Of a DNA stretch of 64,000 nucleotides, positions 1 through 7,012 are shown piece by piece. Numbering within the stretch: the first letter of the stretch is position 1; every line of letters begins with the position of its first letter. The position numbers and the translations under genes are program-made. The DNA comes from Ferrimonas aestuarii (GTDB lineage: Bacteria; Pseudomonadota; Gammaproteobacteria; Enterobacterales; Shewanellaceae), in NCBI RefSeq assembly GCF_005116665.1, contig NZ_SWCJ01000002.1, positions 62,001 to 126,000 of the forward strand, in the 5' to 3' direction. The notes below the pieces were generated by a model. It saw nothing but the letters and a program-made list of their open reading frames with translations. It did not search any database and was not told where the DNA came from.

Positions 1-1
1 T

Positions 2-82
2 ATCACTCAAGCGGCAGGTATGTTGGAAGTGAGCCCCTCTACCATCTATAGAAAGATGCAGGCTTGGCAGCAGATAGACTGA
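2..82 (+). CDS. luxO: 3' end of LuxO-like sigma-54 response regulator (partial)
   Basis: The reading frame enters from the left edge and ends at TGA 80-82. The 26 visible residues include AAGMLEVSPSTIYRKMQAW, the typical C-terminal Fis-type helix-turn-helix of NtrC-family sigma-54 activators. The LuxO assignment comes from context: an HPt protein resembling LuxU and then yvcK follow, which is the luxO-luxU-yvcK order known in vibrios. Its last 44 bases overlap the 3' end of the convergent glycosyltransferase. The receiver and AAA+ domains lie outside the window, so another NtrC-family regulator remains possible. Confidence 0.65.
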   Translation: MTQAAGMLEVSPSTIYRKMQAWQQID

Positions 83-1073
83 TCTGATAGGCCTGCTGGC
101 ATAGGGCAGTGGTTTCCTGCCCTAGCCAGTGGGTTTCGATTCGCGCCCGGGCGTTGTGTGACAGTTTAACTCGATGCTGATAAGGTTGAGCGCAGTAATG
201 TGCTATTGCGCTGGCCAACAGATCCTCCTCTTGCTCATCAACCAGAGCCCCAACTTGGTCATCGATAAGTCGGCTAAGATCCCCCACATTAAATGCCACT
301 ACGGCAACACCGGCGGCCATCGCTTCTAAGGCGACCAGAGGCAGTCCCTCGTATCGGGAGGGAATAACTAAAAGATCCAGAGCGGCGAGGCGTTCACGTA
401 AGTTGGTTACATGACCGTGATCGTTGATGTTACTGCCAGTCAGGCAGTGTTTGAGCTCACCATCACCAAAGCTGTGCCAGCGGTGCATGGGAAGCGTCGA
501 GCTCAAGCGGCAGAAGCGGTCAAAGCCTTTGTCGTAACAATATCGCCCGGCAAAGCCTATGTGTAATTGGTTGCGATTGGGCGTGTTGTGAACTTGGGCC
601 GGATTGACAAAGTTCTTGATGATACGGCAGCGCTGCTTCAGCCTCGCCGCAATGGGGCGCGATACCGCGAGGTTAATACTTAGGGGGCTTAACAGCGTAT
701 CGAGCTGATTGTATGCCCAAATTCGCCCCTTGCCGGTTTCGCCTGCATGATGGGTGCTGATGACGGGCTTGTGACCAAGGGCAGCCAGTCGGCACAATAT
801 TCCCGCTTTGTAGCCGTGGCTATGGAGCAGATGCGTTTGGTTTAGAGATTTTAGACGCTGCCATTTATGCAAAATGCTTCCAGAGAGTTCAAAAAAGGGA
901 ATTTTTTGCAACTTGAGTTGAATTTTGAAACTAGACTTGGGGTAACAGCCTAAAATCATGACAGAAACTTGCCAGCTTTCGGCGACGAGTTTGTGGTAAA
1001 GCTGGCAGATGTGAGCCTCAATGCCACCAAAGTCTTTGCCATCAACCACAAGTACTAGGGGGATTTTAGTCAT
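39..1073 (-). CDS. Glycosyltransferase, GT4-like (GT-B fold)
   Basis: This 344-residue protein looks like a retaining GT4-family glycosyltransferase that transfers a sugar from a nucleotide-sugar donor. The N-terminus (VVDGKDFGGIEAHICQLYHKL) is the acceptor-side Rossmann half with its glycine-rich loop. The donor half carries GFAGRYCYDKGFDRF (about 173-187) and the E-x7-E signature in EGLPLVALE (242-250). No membrane segment is visible, so it probably acts at the cytoplasmic face on a surface glycan. It is convergent with the LuxO-like gene and stands alone, without other polysaccharide genes. It separates the luxO-like and luxU-like genes, which are adjacent in vibrios, so it may be an insertion here. 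Acceptor and sugar cannot be told. Confidence 0.8.
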   Translation of the reverse strand: MTKIPLVLVVDGKDFGGIEAHICQLYHKLVAESWQVSVMILGCYPKSSFKIQLKLQKIPFFELSGSILHKWQRLKSLNQTHLLHSHGYKAGILCRLAALGHKPVISTHHAGETGKGRIWAYNQLDTLLSPLSINLAVSRPIAARLKQRCRIIKNFVNPAQVHNTPNRNQLHIGFAGRYCYDKGFDRFCRLSSTLPMHRWHSFGDGELKHCLTGSNINDHGHVTNLRERLAALDLLVIPSRYEGLPLVALEAMAAGVAVVAFNVGDLSRLIDDQVGALVDEQEEDLLASAIAHYCAQPYQHRVKLSHNARARIETHWLGQETTALCQQAYQISLSAAKPASFYRW

Positions 1074-1181
1074 GAAGCTTCTCCTATTGGCGACGTCGTC
1101 TCAAAGGGGGTTAGGCTGCGAACCCTATTTAGAAACAATGCAAACCAGATGCCAGATCAACGGATTTGAGAAGGAGTCGAG

Positions 1182-1520
1182 ATGGCCGTAATACTGAACG
1201 AAACCTGTATCGATAATTTGGCTGCCGATGCGGGTGAAGATCTGTTGGGTGAACTGATCACCGTGTTCATCGATGAGATGGAGCATCGTCAAGAGCAGGT
1301 TCGAGAAGCGAATGTGATGGGGCAATATCAGGAATTGGCGCACAGCATCAAAGGCTCTGCGCTTACCTTTGGTGCCGATGCCTTAGCGGAAATTGCCAAA
1401 GAGATTGAGCATCGCTCTAAAGATCAGGATCAAGAGGTTACGGCCAAATTGCCGGAGCTGGAACTGTGCCTGAAACAGACTCGTGAGCAGTACCAAAATT
1501 ATCTGAATAAACTTCCCTAG
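1182..1520 (+). CDS. luxU: HPt phosphotransfer protein, LuxU-like
   Basis: A 112-residue single-domain histidine phosphotransfer protein. The HPt motif AHSIKGSALTFGA places the phospho-accepting histidine at residue 54. Length and C-terminus (TREQYQNY) resemble vibrio LuxU (about 114 residues), which relays phosphate from hybrid sensor kinases to LuxO in quorum sensing. AAGGAG lies 5 nt before the ATG. The LuxO-like tail upstream and yvcK downstream support the assignment by synteny, although a glycosyltransferase and a symporter are interposed. A terminator follows. Which sensor kinases feed it is not visible. Confidence 0.75.
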   Translation: MAVILNETCIDNLAADAGEDLLGELITVFIDEMEHRQEQVREANVMGQYQELAHSIKGSALTFGADALAEIAKEIEHRSKDQDQEVTAKLPELELCLKQTREQYQNYLNKLP

Positions 1521-1543
1521 GCGGTCTAAAACCTCATCTCCTG

Positions 1544-1568
1544 GCGGCTCCACGGTGAGCCGCTTTTT
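1544..1568 (+). terminator. Rho-independent terminator after luxU-like gene
   Basis: A 7-bp stem, GCGGCTC (1544-1550) with GAGCCGC (1557-1563), is followed by TTTTT, 23 bases after the stop codon. Confidence 0.8.
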
Positions 1569-1747
1569 GCGTTACCTACAATGACAATTATCCCAAATTG
1601 ACCCGGGCCATGGCCTTATGGCGTTACATGCGCTTTCGATTGCTTAACCTTTGGGCAAACGGGTAAACTGGATTGGACATTACTTAATTAGATAGCTGAT
1701 TAAATTCAAAAAATTCGCGAGCATCTTCAAATATCAAGGATAGATAA

Positions 1748-3073
1748 ATGAGCTTGTTTAACCAAAGCGTTCCCAGTCGTTATGGCAACGTGGGGGTAGA
1801 GCACCTTGCTGGCCTAGTCAGGCGGCAATTGTGGATACAGATCTTGATTGCTCTGGTGCTTGGGGTCAGTTTTGGCAGCTGGCTGTCACCGGAGGGCGGT
1901 CAAGGGGTCAGCAGCGAGGTGGCCTACACCGTTGCTGAGTGGGTAAAGCTACCGGGCACGGTGTTTTTGAATATGATCCAGATGGTGGTGATTCCTTTGG
2001 TGATCAGCTCCATCATGTTGGGCGTGGGCGGCGGAGAGGATCGCACCAAAGTTCGCTCCATTGGATTGAGAATCGTTCCCTATTTTGTGTTGACCACCAC
2101 CCTTGCGGTCAGCATTGGCATTGGTTTGGCACTGTTGGTACAGCCTGGCGGCTATGTGGATATCGACAGTCTGATGGCCCATTCTGATTTAGCTAAGCCG
2201 GTTACCGTTGCGGTGGCCAGCGACATCTCGATTCCTCAACAGATCTCAAGCCTCATCCCGACCAATGTGACCCGTGCCATATATGAACAGAGTATGTTGC
2301 AACTGGTGATCTTTTCTATTTTCATGGGGCTGGCGATGGCCAGTGTTGACGCCAAGCAGGTGGGAGCACTGCGCTCCATGGTTGAAGGGGTTCAAGAGAT
2401 CTCCATGAAGGTGGTGGGCTGGGCGATGTTGTTGGCACCCTATGCGGTGTTTGGTCTGCTGACCGACATCAGCATTCGTGTCGGCCTTAAGGTGTTGCTG
2501 GGGATGTCTGTCTACGTGGGAACGGTGCTGTTGGGTTTATTCTGCCTTTATTTAACATACTTGGTTCTTGTTAGTCTGTTGGCGCGCCGACCGGTAGGAC
2601 CGTTTGCCAAGGCCGCGCGCTCAGCGCAGCTACTGGCGTTTTCCACCTCAAGCTCGGCTGCGGTGATGCCGCTGTCACTGCAGACGGTGCAAAATGAGTT
2701 GAAGGTGGATGAGGAAACGGCCAAGTTTGTGATTCCCTTAGGTGCCACCGTGAATATGGATGGCACCGCTCTGTACCAAGTCATTGCTGCGCTGTTCTTA
2801 GCGCAGATCTTCGCCATTGATCTCAGCTTTACTCAGATTATCCTACTGGCCGTCACCACAGTCGGGGCTTCCATCGGTTCGCCATCCACTCCCGGTGTGG
2901 GCATTGTCATTCTGGCGACGGTATTAAATAGCGTCGGCATCCCCGCAGAGGGGATCGCATTGATTCTTGGGGTTGATAGAATTTTGGACATGTGTCGCAC
3001 CTCAGTAAATGTCACCGGCGATCTGGTGGCCTGCACTGTGATGCAGAGATGGACCGCAGGCAGTGATAATTAA
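1748..3073 (+). CDS. Dicarboxylate/amino acid:cation symporter (DAACS family)
   Basis: A 441-residue inner-membrane secondary transporter of the glutamate/aspartate/C4-dicarboxylate symporter family (GltP/DctA type). The serine-rich re-entrant loop AFSTSSSAAVMP (about 297-308) and NMDGTALYQ (about 336-344) in TM7 are the substrate- and cation-binding signatures. Late residues GVDRILDMCRTSVNVTGD match TM8, whose aspartate and arginine bind amino-acid substrates. Length is normal for the family. AAGGA precedes the ATG at suitable distance. Its stop codon overlaps the stop of convergent yvcK by 4 bp. The substrate is probably an acidic amino acid or dicarboxylate and cannot be fixed by sequence alone. 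Confidence 0.9.
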   Translation: MSLFNQSVPSRYGNVGVEHLAGLVRRQLWIQILIALVLGVSFGSWLSPEGGQGVSSEVAYTVAEWVKLPGTVFLNMIQMVVIPLVISSIMLGVGGGEDRTKVRSIGLRIVPYFVLTTTLAVSIGIGLALLVQPGGYVDIDSLMAHSDLAKPVTVAVASDISIPQQISSLIPTNVTRAIYEQSMLQLVIFSIFMGLAMASVDAKQVGALRSMVEGVQEISMKVVGWAMLLAPYAVFGLLTDISIRVGLKVLLGMSVYVGTVLLGLFCLYLTYLVLVSLLARRPVGPFAKAARSAQLLAFSTSSSAAVMPLSLQTVQNELKVDEETAKFVIPLGATVNMDGTALYQVIAALFLAQIFAIDLSFTQIILLAVTTVGASIGSPSTPGVGIVILATVLNSVGIPAEGIALILGVDRILDMCRTSVNVTGDLVACTVMQRWTAGSDN

Positions 3074-3945
3074 GTTCTTGTGACGTTGTTGGCCCAGTGA
3101 ATAATGGTGCGACTTAAGTTATCCAAATGATGGTATGGGGTCTGTGGTTCGGTTAGAGGGGTGAGAATCTGAGAGCTTGAGATGCGCTCATGGTCGCCGT
3201 GAGCGAGCACGGTGGTGATGGTGACACCGGTTTGACTTTCGATGAACTGCTTTTGCTGCTCAAGTGTTAGGGCGCCAATTGGACTGGACTCCTTGGCAAG
3301 GTTAGCTATCCATAACACCGGAATTTTACATTCCACGATGGTACTGGCGATCTCTGGTACCAACAGCGATGGCATTACGCTGGTCATAATGCTTCCAGGA
3401 CCAATCAGCACACAATCGGCCTCGCTGAGTTCCTTTAAGGCACTTTCGCAGGCGGGAACCTGCGGCGTCAGGCTAAGTTTTAATGGCAATTTTGGCGCGC
3501 TATCAATGGCGGTTTCTCCGGTGATGGTGTCACCGGAAGCATAATGAGCCTTTAGATGCACCGCTTGATCGGACATCGGCAGCAACGACTGTTCCACGCC
3601 AAGTAATCTAGACAATAGCTCAATGGCGTCACTTGGAGTGACACACAGGTTATCGAGTGCCAACAGCATGAGATTGCCAAGGTTGTGGCCGGCCATGGGG
3701 GAGTTCTCTTCAAATCGATAATCTAAAAGCAATTTCCCAAGATGATTGTCATCCACTAAGTGGCTTAAGCAGTTCCTGATGTCGCCAAATGCGATGCCGC
3801 CAAACTCCTGTCGTAGCTTTCCTGTCGAGCCACCGTTATCGGTGGTGGCAACAATGGCACTCACCTGTTGTGTGGATTCACTGAGAGAGGACAGAACTCG
3901 GCTTAATCCATGCCCGCCACCAATGGCAACGATCTTGTTATTCAA
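3070..3945 (-). CDS. yvcK: YvcK/CofD-like gluconeogenesis factor
   Basis: A 291-residue protein of the YvcK family (CofD superfamily). Family members bind UDP-sugars and are needed for growth on gluconeogenic carbon sources and for cell-shape control. The diagnostic nucleotide-binding motifs are IGGGHGL (8-14) and TTDNGGSTGKL (34-44), followed by FGDIRNCLSHL. Translation appears to begin at TTG 3945, with GGAAG 7 nt upstream. Gammaproteobacterial members are near this length. It is the gene downstream of luxU in vibrios, which supports the LuxO/LuxU calls. Confidence 0.88.
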   Translation of the reverse strand: MNNKIVAIGGGHGLSRVLSSLSESTQQVSAIVATTDNGGSTGKLRQEFGGIAFGDIRNCLSHLVDDNHLGKLLLDYRFEENSPMAGHNLGNLMLLALDNLCVTPSDAIELLSRLLGVEQSLLPMSDQAVHLKAHYASGDTITGETAIDSAPKLPLKLSLTPQVPACESALKELSEADCVLIGPGSIMTSVMPSLLVPEIASTIVECKIPVLWIANLAKESSPIGALTLEQQKQFIESQTGVTITTVLAHGDHERISSSQILTPLTEPQTPYHHLDNLSRTIIHWANNVTRT

Positions 3946-4031
3946 GTGTGCACTTCCTATGCGTAATTGGTTGAATAAAGCGTCGTTTTTGCTTTACTTC
4001 AAAATTATAGCCTCATATTAGCAAGCAGAGC

Positions 4032-4060
4032 TTGCTCAATCGAGTGTGGTTTGTTTTAAT
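4032..4060 (+). promoter_or_regulatory. tRNA-Cys promoter with GC-rich discriminator
   Basis: TTGCTC (4032-4037) and TTTAAT (4055-4060) are separated by 17 bp. They are followed by GCGCGGCG, a GC-rich discriminator typical of stable-RNA promoters under stringent control. The tRNA begins 35 bases after the -10 box. Confidence 0.65.
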
Positions 4061-4094
4061 GCGCGGCGTCCCACAGCGTTGGACAACAATTTGA

Positions 4095-4168
4095 GGCGCC
4101 TTGGCAGAGTGGCTATGCAGCGGATTGCAAATCCGTGGACCTCGGTTCGACTCCGGGAGGCGCCTCCA
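4095..4168 (+). tRNA. tRNA-Cys (GCA)
   Basis: A 74-base cysteine tRNA. The acceptor stem GGCGCCT (4095-4101) pairs with AGGCGCC (4158-4164). The anticodon stem GGATT/AATCC encloses GCA at 4127-4129. The T-arm GGTTCGACTCC is standard, the discriminator is U (4165) and CCA is encoded (4166-4168). The body closely matches E. coli tRNA-Cys. The gene is solitary and is followed at once by a terminator and by repeated degenerate copies of itself. Confidence 0.96.
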
Positions 4169-4178
4169 CTTTTTAGAC

Positions 4179-4212
4179 AAAACCACCTTTTAGGGTGGTT
4201 TTGTTGTTTTTG
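4179..4212 (+). terminator. tRNA-Cys terminator (array unit 1)
   Basis: A 9-bp stem, AAAACCACC (4179-4187) with GGTGGTTTT (4194-4202), loop TTTTAG, is followed by GTTGTTTTTG. It starts 11 bases after the tRNA CCA. Confidence 0.85.
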
Positions 4213-4223
4213 CGTTCTGCATA

Positions 4224-4296
4224 CAGAGATGGCTGGGCTTAAGGATTGCAAATCCGTGTCCACATCTTGGGGTCATCGACTTCGGGAGCGCCTCCA
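4224..4296 (+). pseudogene. Degenerate tRNA-Cys copy 1
   Basis: Alignable to the true tRNA from CAGAG-TGGCT in the D-arm region to the final CCTCCA. The anticodon arm GGATTGCAAATCC is intact with GCA. The 5' acceptor strand is lost and the variable/T region is rearranged (GTGTCCACATC then GGGGTCATCGAC), so it should not fold as a working tRNA. Confidence 0.75.
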
Positions 4297-4306
4297 CTTT
4301 TTAGAA

Positions 4307-4340
4307 AAAACCACCTTTTAGGGTGGTTTTGTTGTTTTTG
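4307..4340 (+). terminator. Terminator, array unit 2
   Basis: The same 9-bp stem as in unit 1 (4307-4315 with 4322-4330) and GTTGTTTTTG tail, shifted by exactly 128 bp. The flank differs by AGAAAAAA instead of AGACAAAA. Confidence 0.8.
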
Positions 4341-4351
4341 TAGTCCGCATA

Positions 4352-4424
4352 CAGAGATGGGGGGGCTTAAGGATAGTAAATCCGTGTTCACATCTCGGGG
4401 TCATCGACTCCGGGAGCGCCTCCA
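4352..4424 (+). pseudogene. Degenerate tRNA-Cys copy 2
   Basis: As copy 1, but the anticodon loop has changed from TTGCAAA to TAGTAAA, destroying the GCA anticodon. The T-region reads TCATCGACTCCGGGAG. Confidence 0.72.
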
Positions 4425-4434
4425 CTTTTTAGAC

Positions 4435-4468
4435 AAAACCACCTTTTAGGGTGGTTTTGTTGTTTTTG
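4435..4468 (+). terminator. Terminator, array unit 3
   Basis: Identical hairpin (4435-4443 with 4450-4458) and T-rich tail. Unit 4 has a diverged version (AAAACCAGC, then GGCGGGTTTT, near 4564-4585) that is probably weaker. Confidence 0.8.
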
Positions 4469-4479
4469 CGTTCTGCATA

Positions 4480-4552
4480 CAAAGATGGGTGGGTTTAAGG
4501 ATTGCAAATCCGTGTCCACATCTTGGGGTCATCGACTCCGGGAGCGCCTCCA
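4480..4552 (+). pseudogene. Degenerate tRNA-Cys copy 3
   Basis: The anticodon arm GGATTGCAAATCC is intact again. The remainder matches copies 1 and 2. It ends in CCTCCA, after which the spacer changes to TTATTCTAAG, the start of the diverged fourth unit. A fourth relic (4608-4666) reads GGATCGCAAATCC and lacks the GGGAGCGCCTCCA end. Confidence 0.72.
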
Positions 4553-4740
4553 TTATTCTAAGTAAAACCAGCTTAACGGCGGGTTTTGTAGTTTCTACGG
4601 TCTGCATACAAAGATGGGTGGGCTTAAGGATCGCAAATCCGTGTCCACATCTCGGGGTCATCGACTTTGCGTTGCCAGCGAAGCCGTCTTTTGAGCCGGG
4701 TGGAAACGCCCCACCGAATGGCAAGGGCGTCAAAACTGGG

Positions 4741-5307
4741 TTAGTCAAATCGAATTTCAGGCTCCAGCTCCGTCAATCGAGCCAGAGACAGTAGGGGCAG
4801 GGACAGCTCCTCAGCAAACTGATGTCCCGCCTGAAACGCTTTTTCAATCACAATTCCCAGTCCCGCTAACTCCACATTGGCCTGTTGGCAAACGCGGTAC
4901 ATGCCTAAAAGGGCTTGTCCGTGAGCCAGAAAATCGTCAATGAACAACACTCGCTCCCCAGCATTCAAGTGCGACTTGTCGCAACTGAGGGTGTATTCGG
5001 TGTTCTTGGTGAAACTTTTCACCGACGTGGTGTAGAGTTCGCGGTTATCCAAAATGCTGGCGGCTTTTTTGCAGATTACCAACGGCTTATTCATTGCCAG
5101 CGCGGTAAGCGTGCCAATGGCGATGCCTCCAGCTTCAATGGTGATAATGCGGTCGATATTTGCCCCTTTGTAGTGCTCGCCGATGGTTTGAGCACACCAG
5201 TTCAGTAAGTCGACGTCCACTTGCTTGGTCAGAAATGCACTGGCATCAAGAGCCGCCGCGCTTTTTACCTGTCCTTGGGACAAAATTCGTTGTTGTAATG
5301 GATTCAT
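4741..5307 (-). CDS. xpt: Xanthine phosphoribosyltransferase (Gram-positive Xpt type)
   Basis: A 188-residue type I phosphoribosyltransferase that converts xanthine (possibly also guanine) and PRPP to the nucleotide in purine salvage. The PRPP loop VLFIDDFLAHGQAL spans about 120-133. ITIEAGGIA (55-63), SVKSFTK (95-101) and GLGIVIEKAFQAG match Bacillus Xpt rather than enteric Gpt. AAGGGA precedes the ATG. The gene starts 9 bp after the purine permease and is probably cotranscribed with it under the guanine riboswitch, the arrangement seen for xpt-pbuX in Firmicutes. Confidence 0.9.
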   Translation of the reverse strand: MNPLQQRILSQGQVKSAAALDASAFLTKQVDVDLLNWCAQTIGEHYKGANIDRIITIEAGGIAIGTLTALAMNKPLVICKKAASILDNRELYTTSVKSFTKNTEYTLSCDKSHLNAGERVLFIDDFLAHGQALLGMYRVCQQANVELAGLGIVIEKAFQAGHQFAEELSLPLLSLARLTELEPEIRFD

Positions 5308-5316
5308 GTGTGTCCC

Positions 5317-6687
5317 TTAAAGCATCAGTAGGTAAGCGATAAAAATGACGGATAACAGGTAGATAACCGGATGAACATCTCGGCCTTTTCCGGCCACCAA
5401 TTTGGCAAAGGAGTAGGTGATAAAGCCCGCGGCCATGCCATTGGCCGGCGAAAAGCTCAGTACGGTAAAAATAATGGTAAAGAACGCAGCGATGCGACTG
5501 GCAATGTCATCCCAGTGAATTTCGCCTAGACGGCCAATCATGTAGATGCCAACTACGATCATTGCCGGTGCGACAATGGCGACGGAGAACATCGAGAAGA
5601 TGGGATAAAGAAACAGCGACAGCAGAAACAGCAAGGCAACGGTTACCGCCGCCAGTCCGGTTTTGGCGCCTTGAGCACTGGCGATACCTGATTCAGAGAA
5701 ACTGGTGATGGAAGTGGTACCCAGCACCGCACCGGCCATGGTGCCCCCCGCGTCGGCGACCAATGCCGAGCGCGCGTTGGGCACTTTGCCATCTTTGGTG
5801 ATGATGCCCGCGTCGCGGCCAACACCAACGATGGTCGACATGCCATCAAAGAAATCGACGATGAAAAAGATCAGTACAATGAACAGCAGATCAAACAGTT
5901 TGCTGGAATCAAAAGCGCTGAAATTAAAGATCTGACCGAAGCTGGGCTCAAGACTCGGTGGTGCCGATAGCCACTGCTGGGGAAGTGGGGCAAATTGAGT
6001 GCCCAGCACCGCGTCACTGAGTAGGCTTAGCCCCATAGAGGTCATAAAGGCGATGAAGGTTGCCAGTTTGATATTGCGAACCATGCAGCCCAGCGCCACA
6101 AATAAGCTGATAAACGCGATGGCCACTTGGGGTTGGTGGATGTCCCCGAGACCGACTAGCACAAACGGGTTTGAGACTACGATGCCGGCATTTTTTAGCC
6201 CCAAAAAGGTGATAAACAGTCCAAGAGAGACGGTGATGGCCAGCTTTAAGTCTTCAGGAATGGCTTCAATTAACTGCTTTCTGAGGGAGGTTAGGGAGAA
6301 CAGTAGATAAACTACGCCAGAAAGAAAGATGCCAAACAGCGCCTCGTGCCACAGCAGCGCAACGGAGCCGGAAAGTAGCATCCCCTTAAAAAAGCCATTC
6401 ATGCTCATGCCCGGTGCCAGCATGACGGGATAGTTGCCAAATAGCCCCATGATTAAGGTGGCAAACGCCGCGGCGACGGCGGTTGCCGTAAAGACGGCGC
6501 CCTTGTCGATGCCGTCAATCCCGCCGAGTACCGCAGGATTTACCGCCAAGATGTAACACATGGCCAAAAAAGTAACGAATCCCGCGTAGAGTTCGGTGGT
6601 GACTGTGGTGCTTCGTTGGGTCAGTTTAAAGGTGTTGTCGAGCAGAGAACGCTCTCCCGCTCGATTCAAAAGTGTGGATAGTGCCAA
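5317..6687 (-). CDS. Purine permease, NCS2/AzgA-like
   Basis: A 456-residue polytopic transporter of the AzgA-type adenine/guanine/hypoxanthine permeases. The N-terminus TTELYAGFVTFLAMCYILAVNP and the motif APGMSMNGFF are family hallmarks, as is DFFDGMSTIVGVGRDAGI in the middle. Translation starts at TTG 6687, with AAAGG 7 nt upstream. It precedes xpt by 9 bp. The long 5' leader holds a guanine-class aptamer, so guanine or hypoxanthine is the likely ligand for regulation and the likely cargo. Confidence 0.88.
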   Translation of the reverse strand: MALSTLLNRAGERSLLDNTFKLTQRSTTVTTELYAGFVTFLAMCYILAVNPAVLGGIDGIDKGAVFTATAVAAAFATLIMGLFGNYPVMLAPGMSMNGFFKGMLLSGSVALLWHEALFGIFLSGVVYLLFSLTSLRKQLIEAIPEDLKLAITVSLGLFITFLGLKNAGIVVSNPFVLVGLGDIHQPQVAIAFISLFVALGCMVRNIKLATFIAFMTSMGLSLLSDAVLGTQFAPLPQQWLSAPPSLEPSFGQIFNFSAFDSSKLFDLLFIVLIFFIVDFFDGMSTIVGVGRDAGIITKDGKVPNARSALVADAGGTMAGAVLGTTSITSFSESGIASAQGAKTGLAAVTVALLFLLSLFLYPIFSMFSVAIVAPAMIVVGIYMIGRLGEIHWDDIASRIAAFFTIIFTVLSFSPANGMAAGFITYSFAKLVAGKGRDVHPVIYLLSVIFIAYLLML

Positions 6688-6693
6688 GGTAAT

Positions 6694-6730
6694 GCCTTTC
6701 GGTTAACTGTTTTCAGGGCAATTTAAAGGC
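6694..6730 (-). promoter_or_regulatory. Possible Shine-Dalgarno-sequestering hairpin
   Basis: On the minus strand GCCTTT (6730-6725) can pair with AAAGGC (6699-6694), which holds the Shine-Dalgarno sequence of the TTG-started permease gene. A small CTG-AAAA-CAG hairpin lies in the loop. No clear T-tailed terminator stands between aptamer and gene, so this pairing is a candidate translational expression platform. It is inferred and not modelled. Confidence 0.4.
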
Positions 6731-6843
6731 GGTATCTCTAGGGTTTAGGACGGCAATCCCAAAGCTCAGAGTGTGGCGGTTGCTGCAAAATGCCTAGCAA
6801 GGTTATTGTCAATGCCAGTTAGCCACGGGATAGAAGGTGTCGA

Positions 6844-6906
6844 CTGTAGTCACAAGATTGGGTCTTGTGGTAGAGACTTCCGGACCAGATTTCCAGAGAT
6901 ATACAG
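6844..6906 (-). promoter_or_regulatory. Guanine-class purine riboswitch aptamer
   Basis: Read on the minus strand, the 63 nt form the three-way junction of purine riboswitches. P1 is CTGTA/TACAG. P2 is TCTGGA/TCCGGA with loop AATCTGG. J2/3 is GTCTCTACC. P3 is ACAAGA/TCTTGT with loop CCCAA. J3/1 is GACTA. Loop bases GG and CC can make the usual kissing pairs. The specificity base equivalent to position 74 is C (complement of G6849), which selects guanine/hypoxanthine over adenine. It sits 156 nt upstream of a purine permease-xpt operon. Such riboswitches are common in Firmicutes and much rarer in Gammaproteobacteria. Confidence 0.88.
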
Positions 6907-6928
6907 CGCCACTAAATTGTTGGCGCGC

Positions 6929-6956
6929 AGTGTACTTGGCTATTCCCATAACGCAA
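6929..6956 (-). promoter_or_regulatory. Predicted promoter of riboswitch operon
   Basis: On the minus strand TTGCGT (6956-6951) and TACACT (6934-6929) are spaced by 16 bp and followed by GCGCGCC. The aptamer starts 22 bases after the -10 box. Confidence 0.45.
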
Positions 6957-7012
6957 TCCCTAGCGAGAAAAACGAGTACAAAATCACAGATTAAACAATG
7001 AATTCAGTGTTT

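Larger units (their letters stand above)
4163..4666 (+). repeat. Array of 128-bp tRNA-Cys/terminator units
   Basis: The 3' end of the tRNA gene (CCTCCA, 4163) recurs at 4291, 4419 and 4547, giving three units of exactly 128 bp and a fourth, more diverged unit ending near 4666 where similarity stops (GACT then TTGCG). Each unit holds the tRNA 3' end, a terminator hairpin, a constant stretch around TGCATACA(G/A)AGATGG and a decayed tRNA-Cys. The units resemble one another more than they resemble the true tRNA, so the array either expanded after decay or is homogenised by recombination. The arrangement recalls the E. coli tyrT locus, whose 178-bp repeats carry the 3' end of tRNA-Tyr. Short ORFs through the array shift frame each unit because 128 is not a multiple of three. 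Confidence 0.93.

Noticed and set aside
4036-4794. Short ORFs on both strands of the tRNA-Cys array
   Set aside because: They run through tRNA and terminator sequence and change frame with each 128-bp unit. A Tpr-like peptide as in tyrT is possible but unsupported.
6773-6994. 73-codon ORF on plus between the permease and LysR genes
   Set aside because: It lies antisense to the riboswitch leader, has no ribosome site and has no recognisable product.
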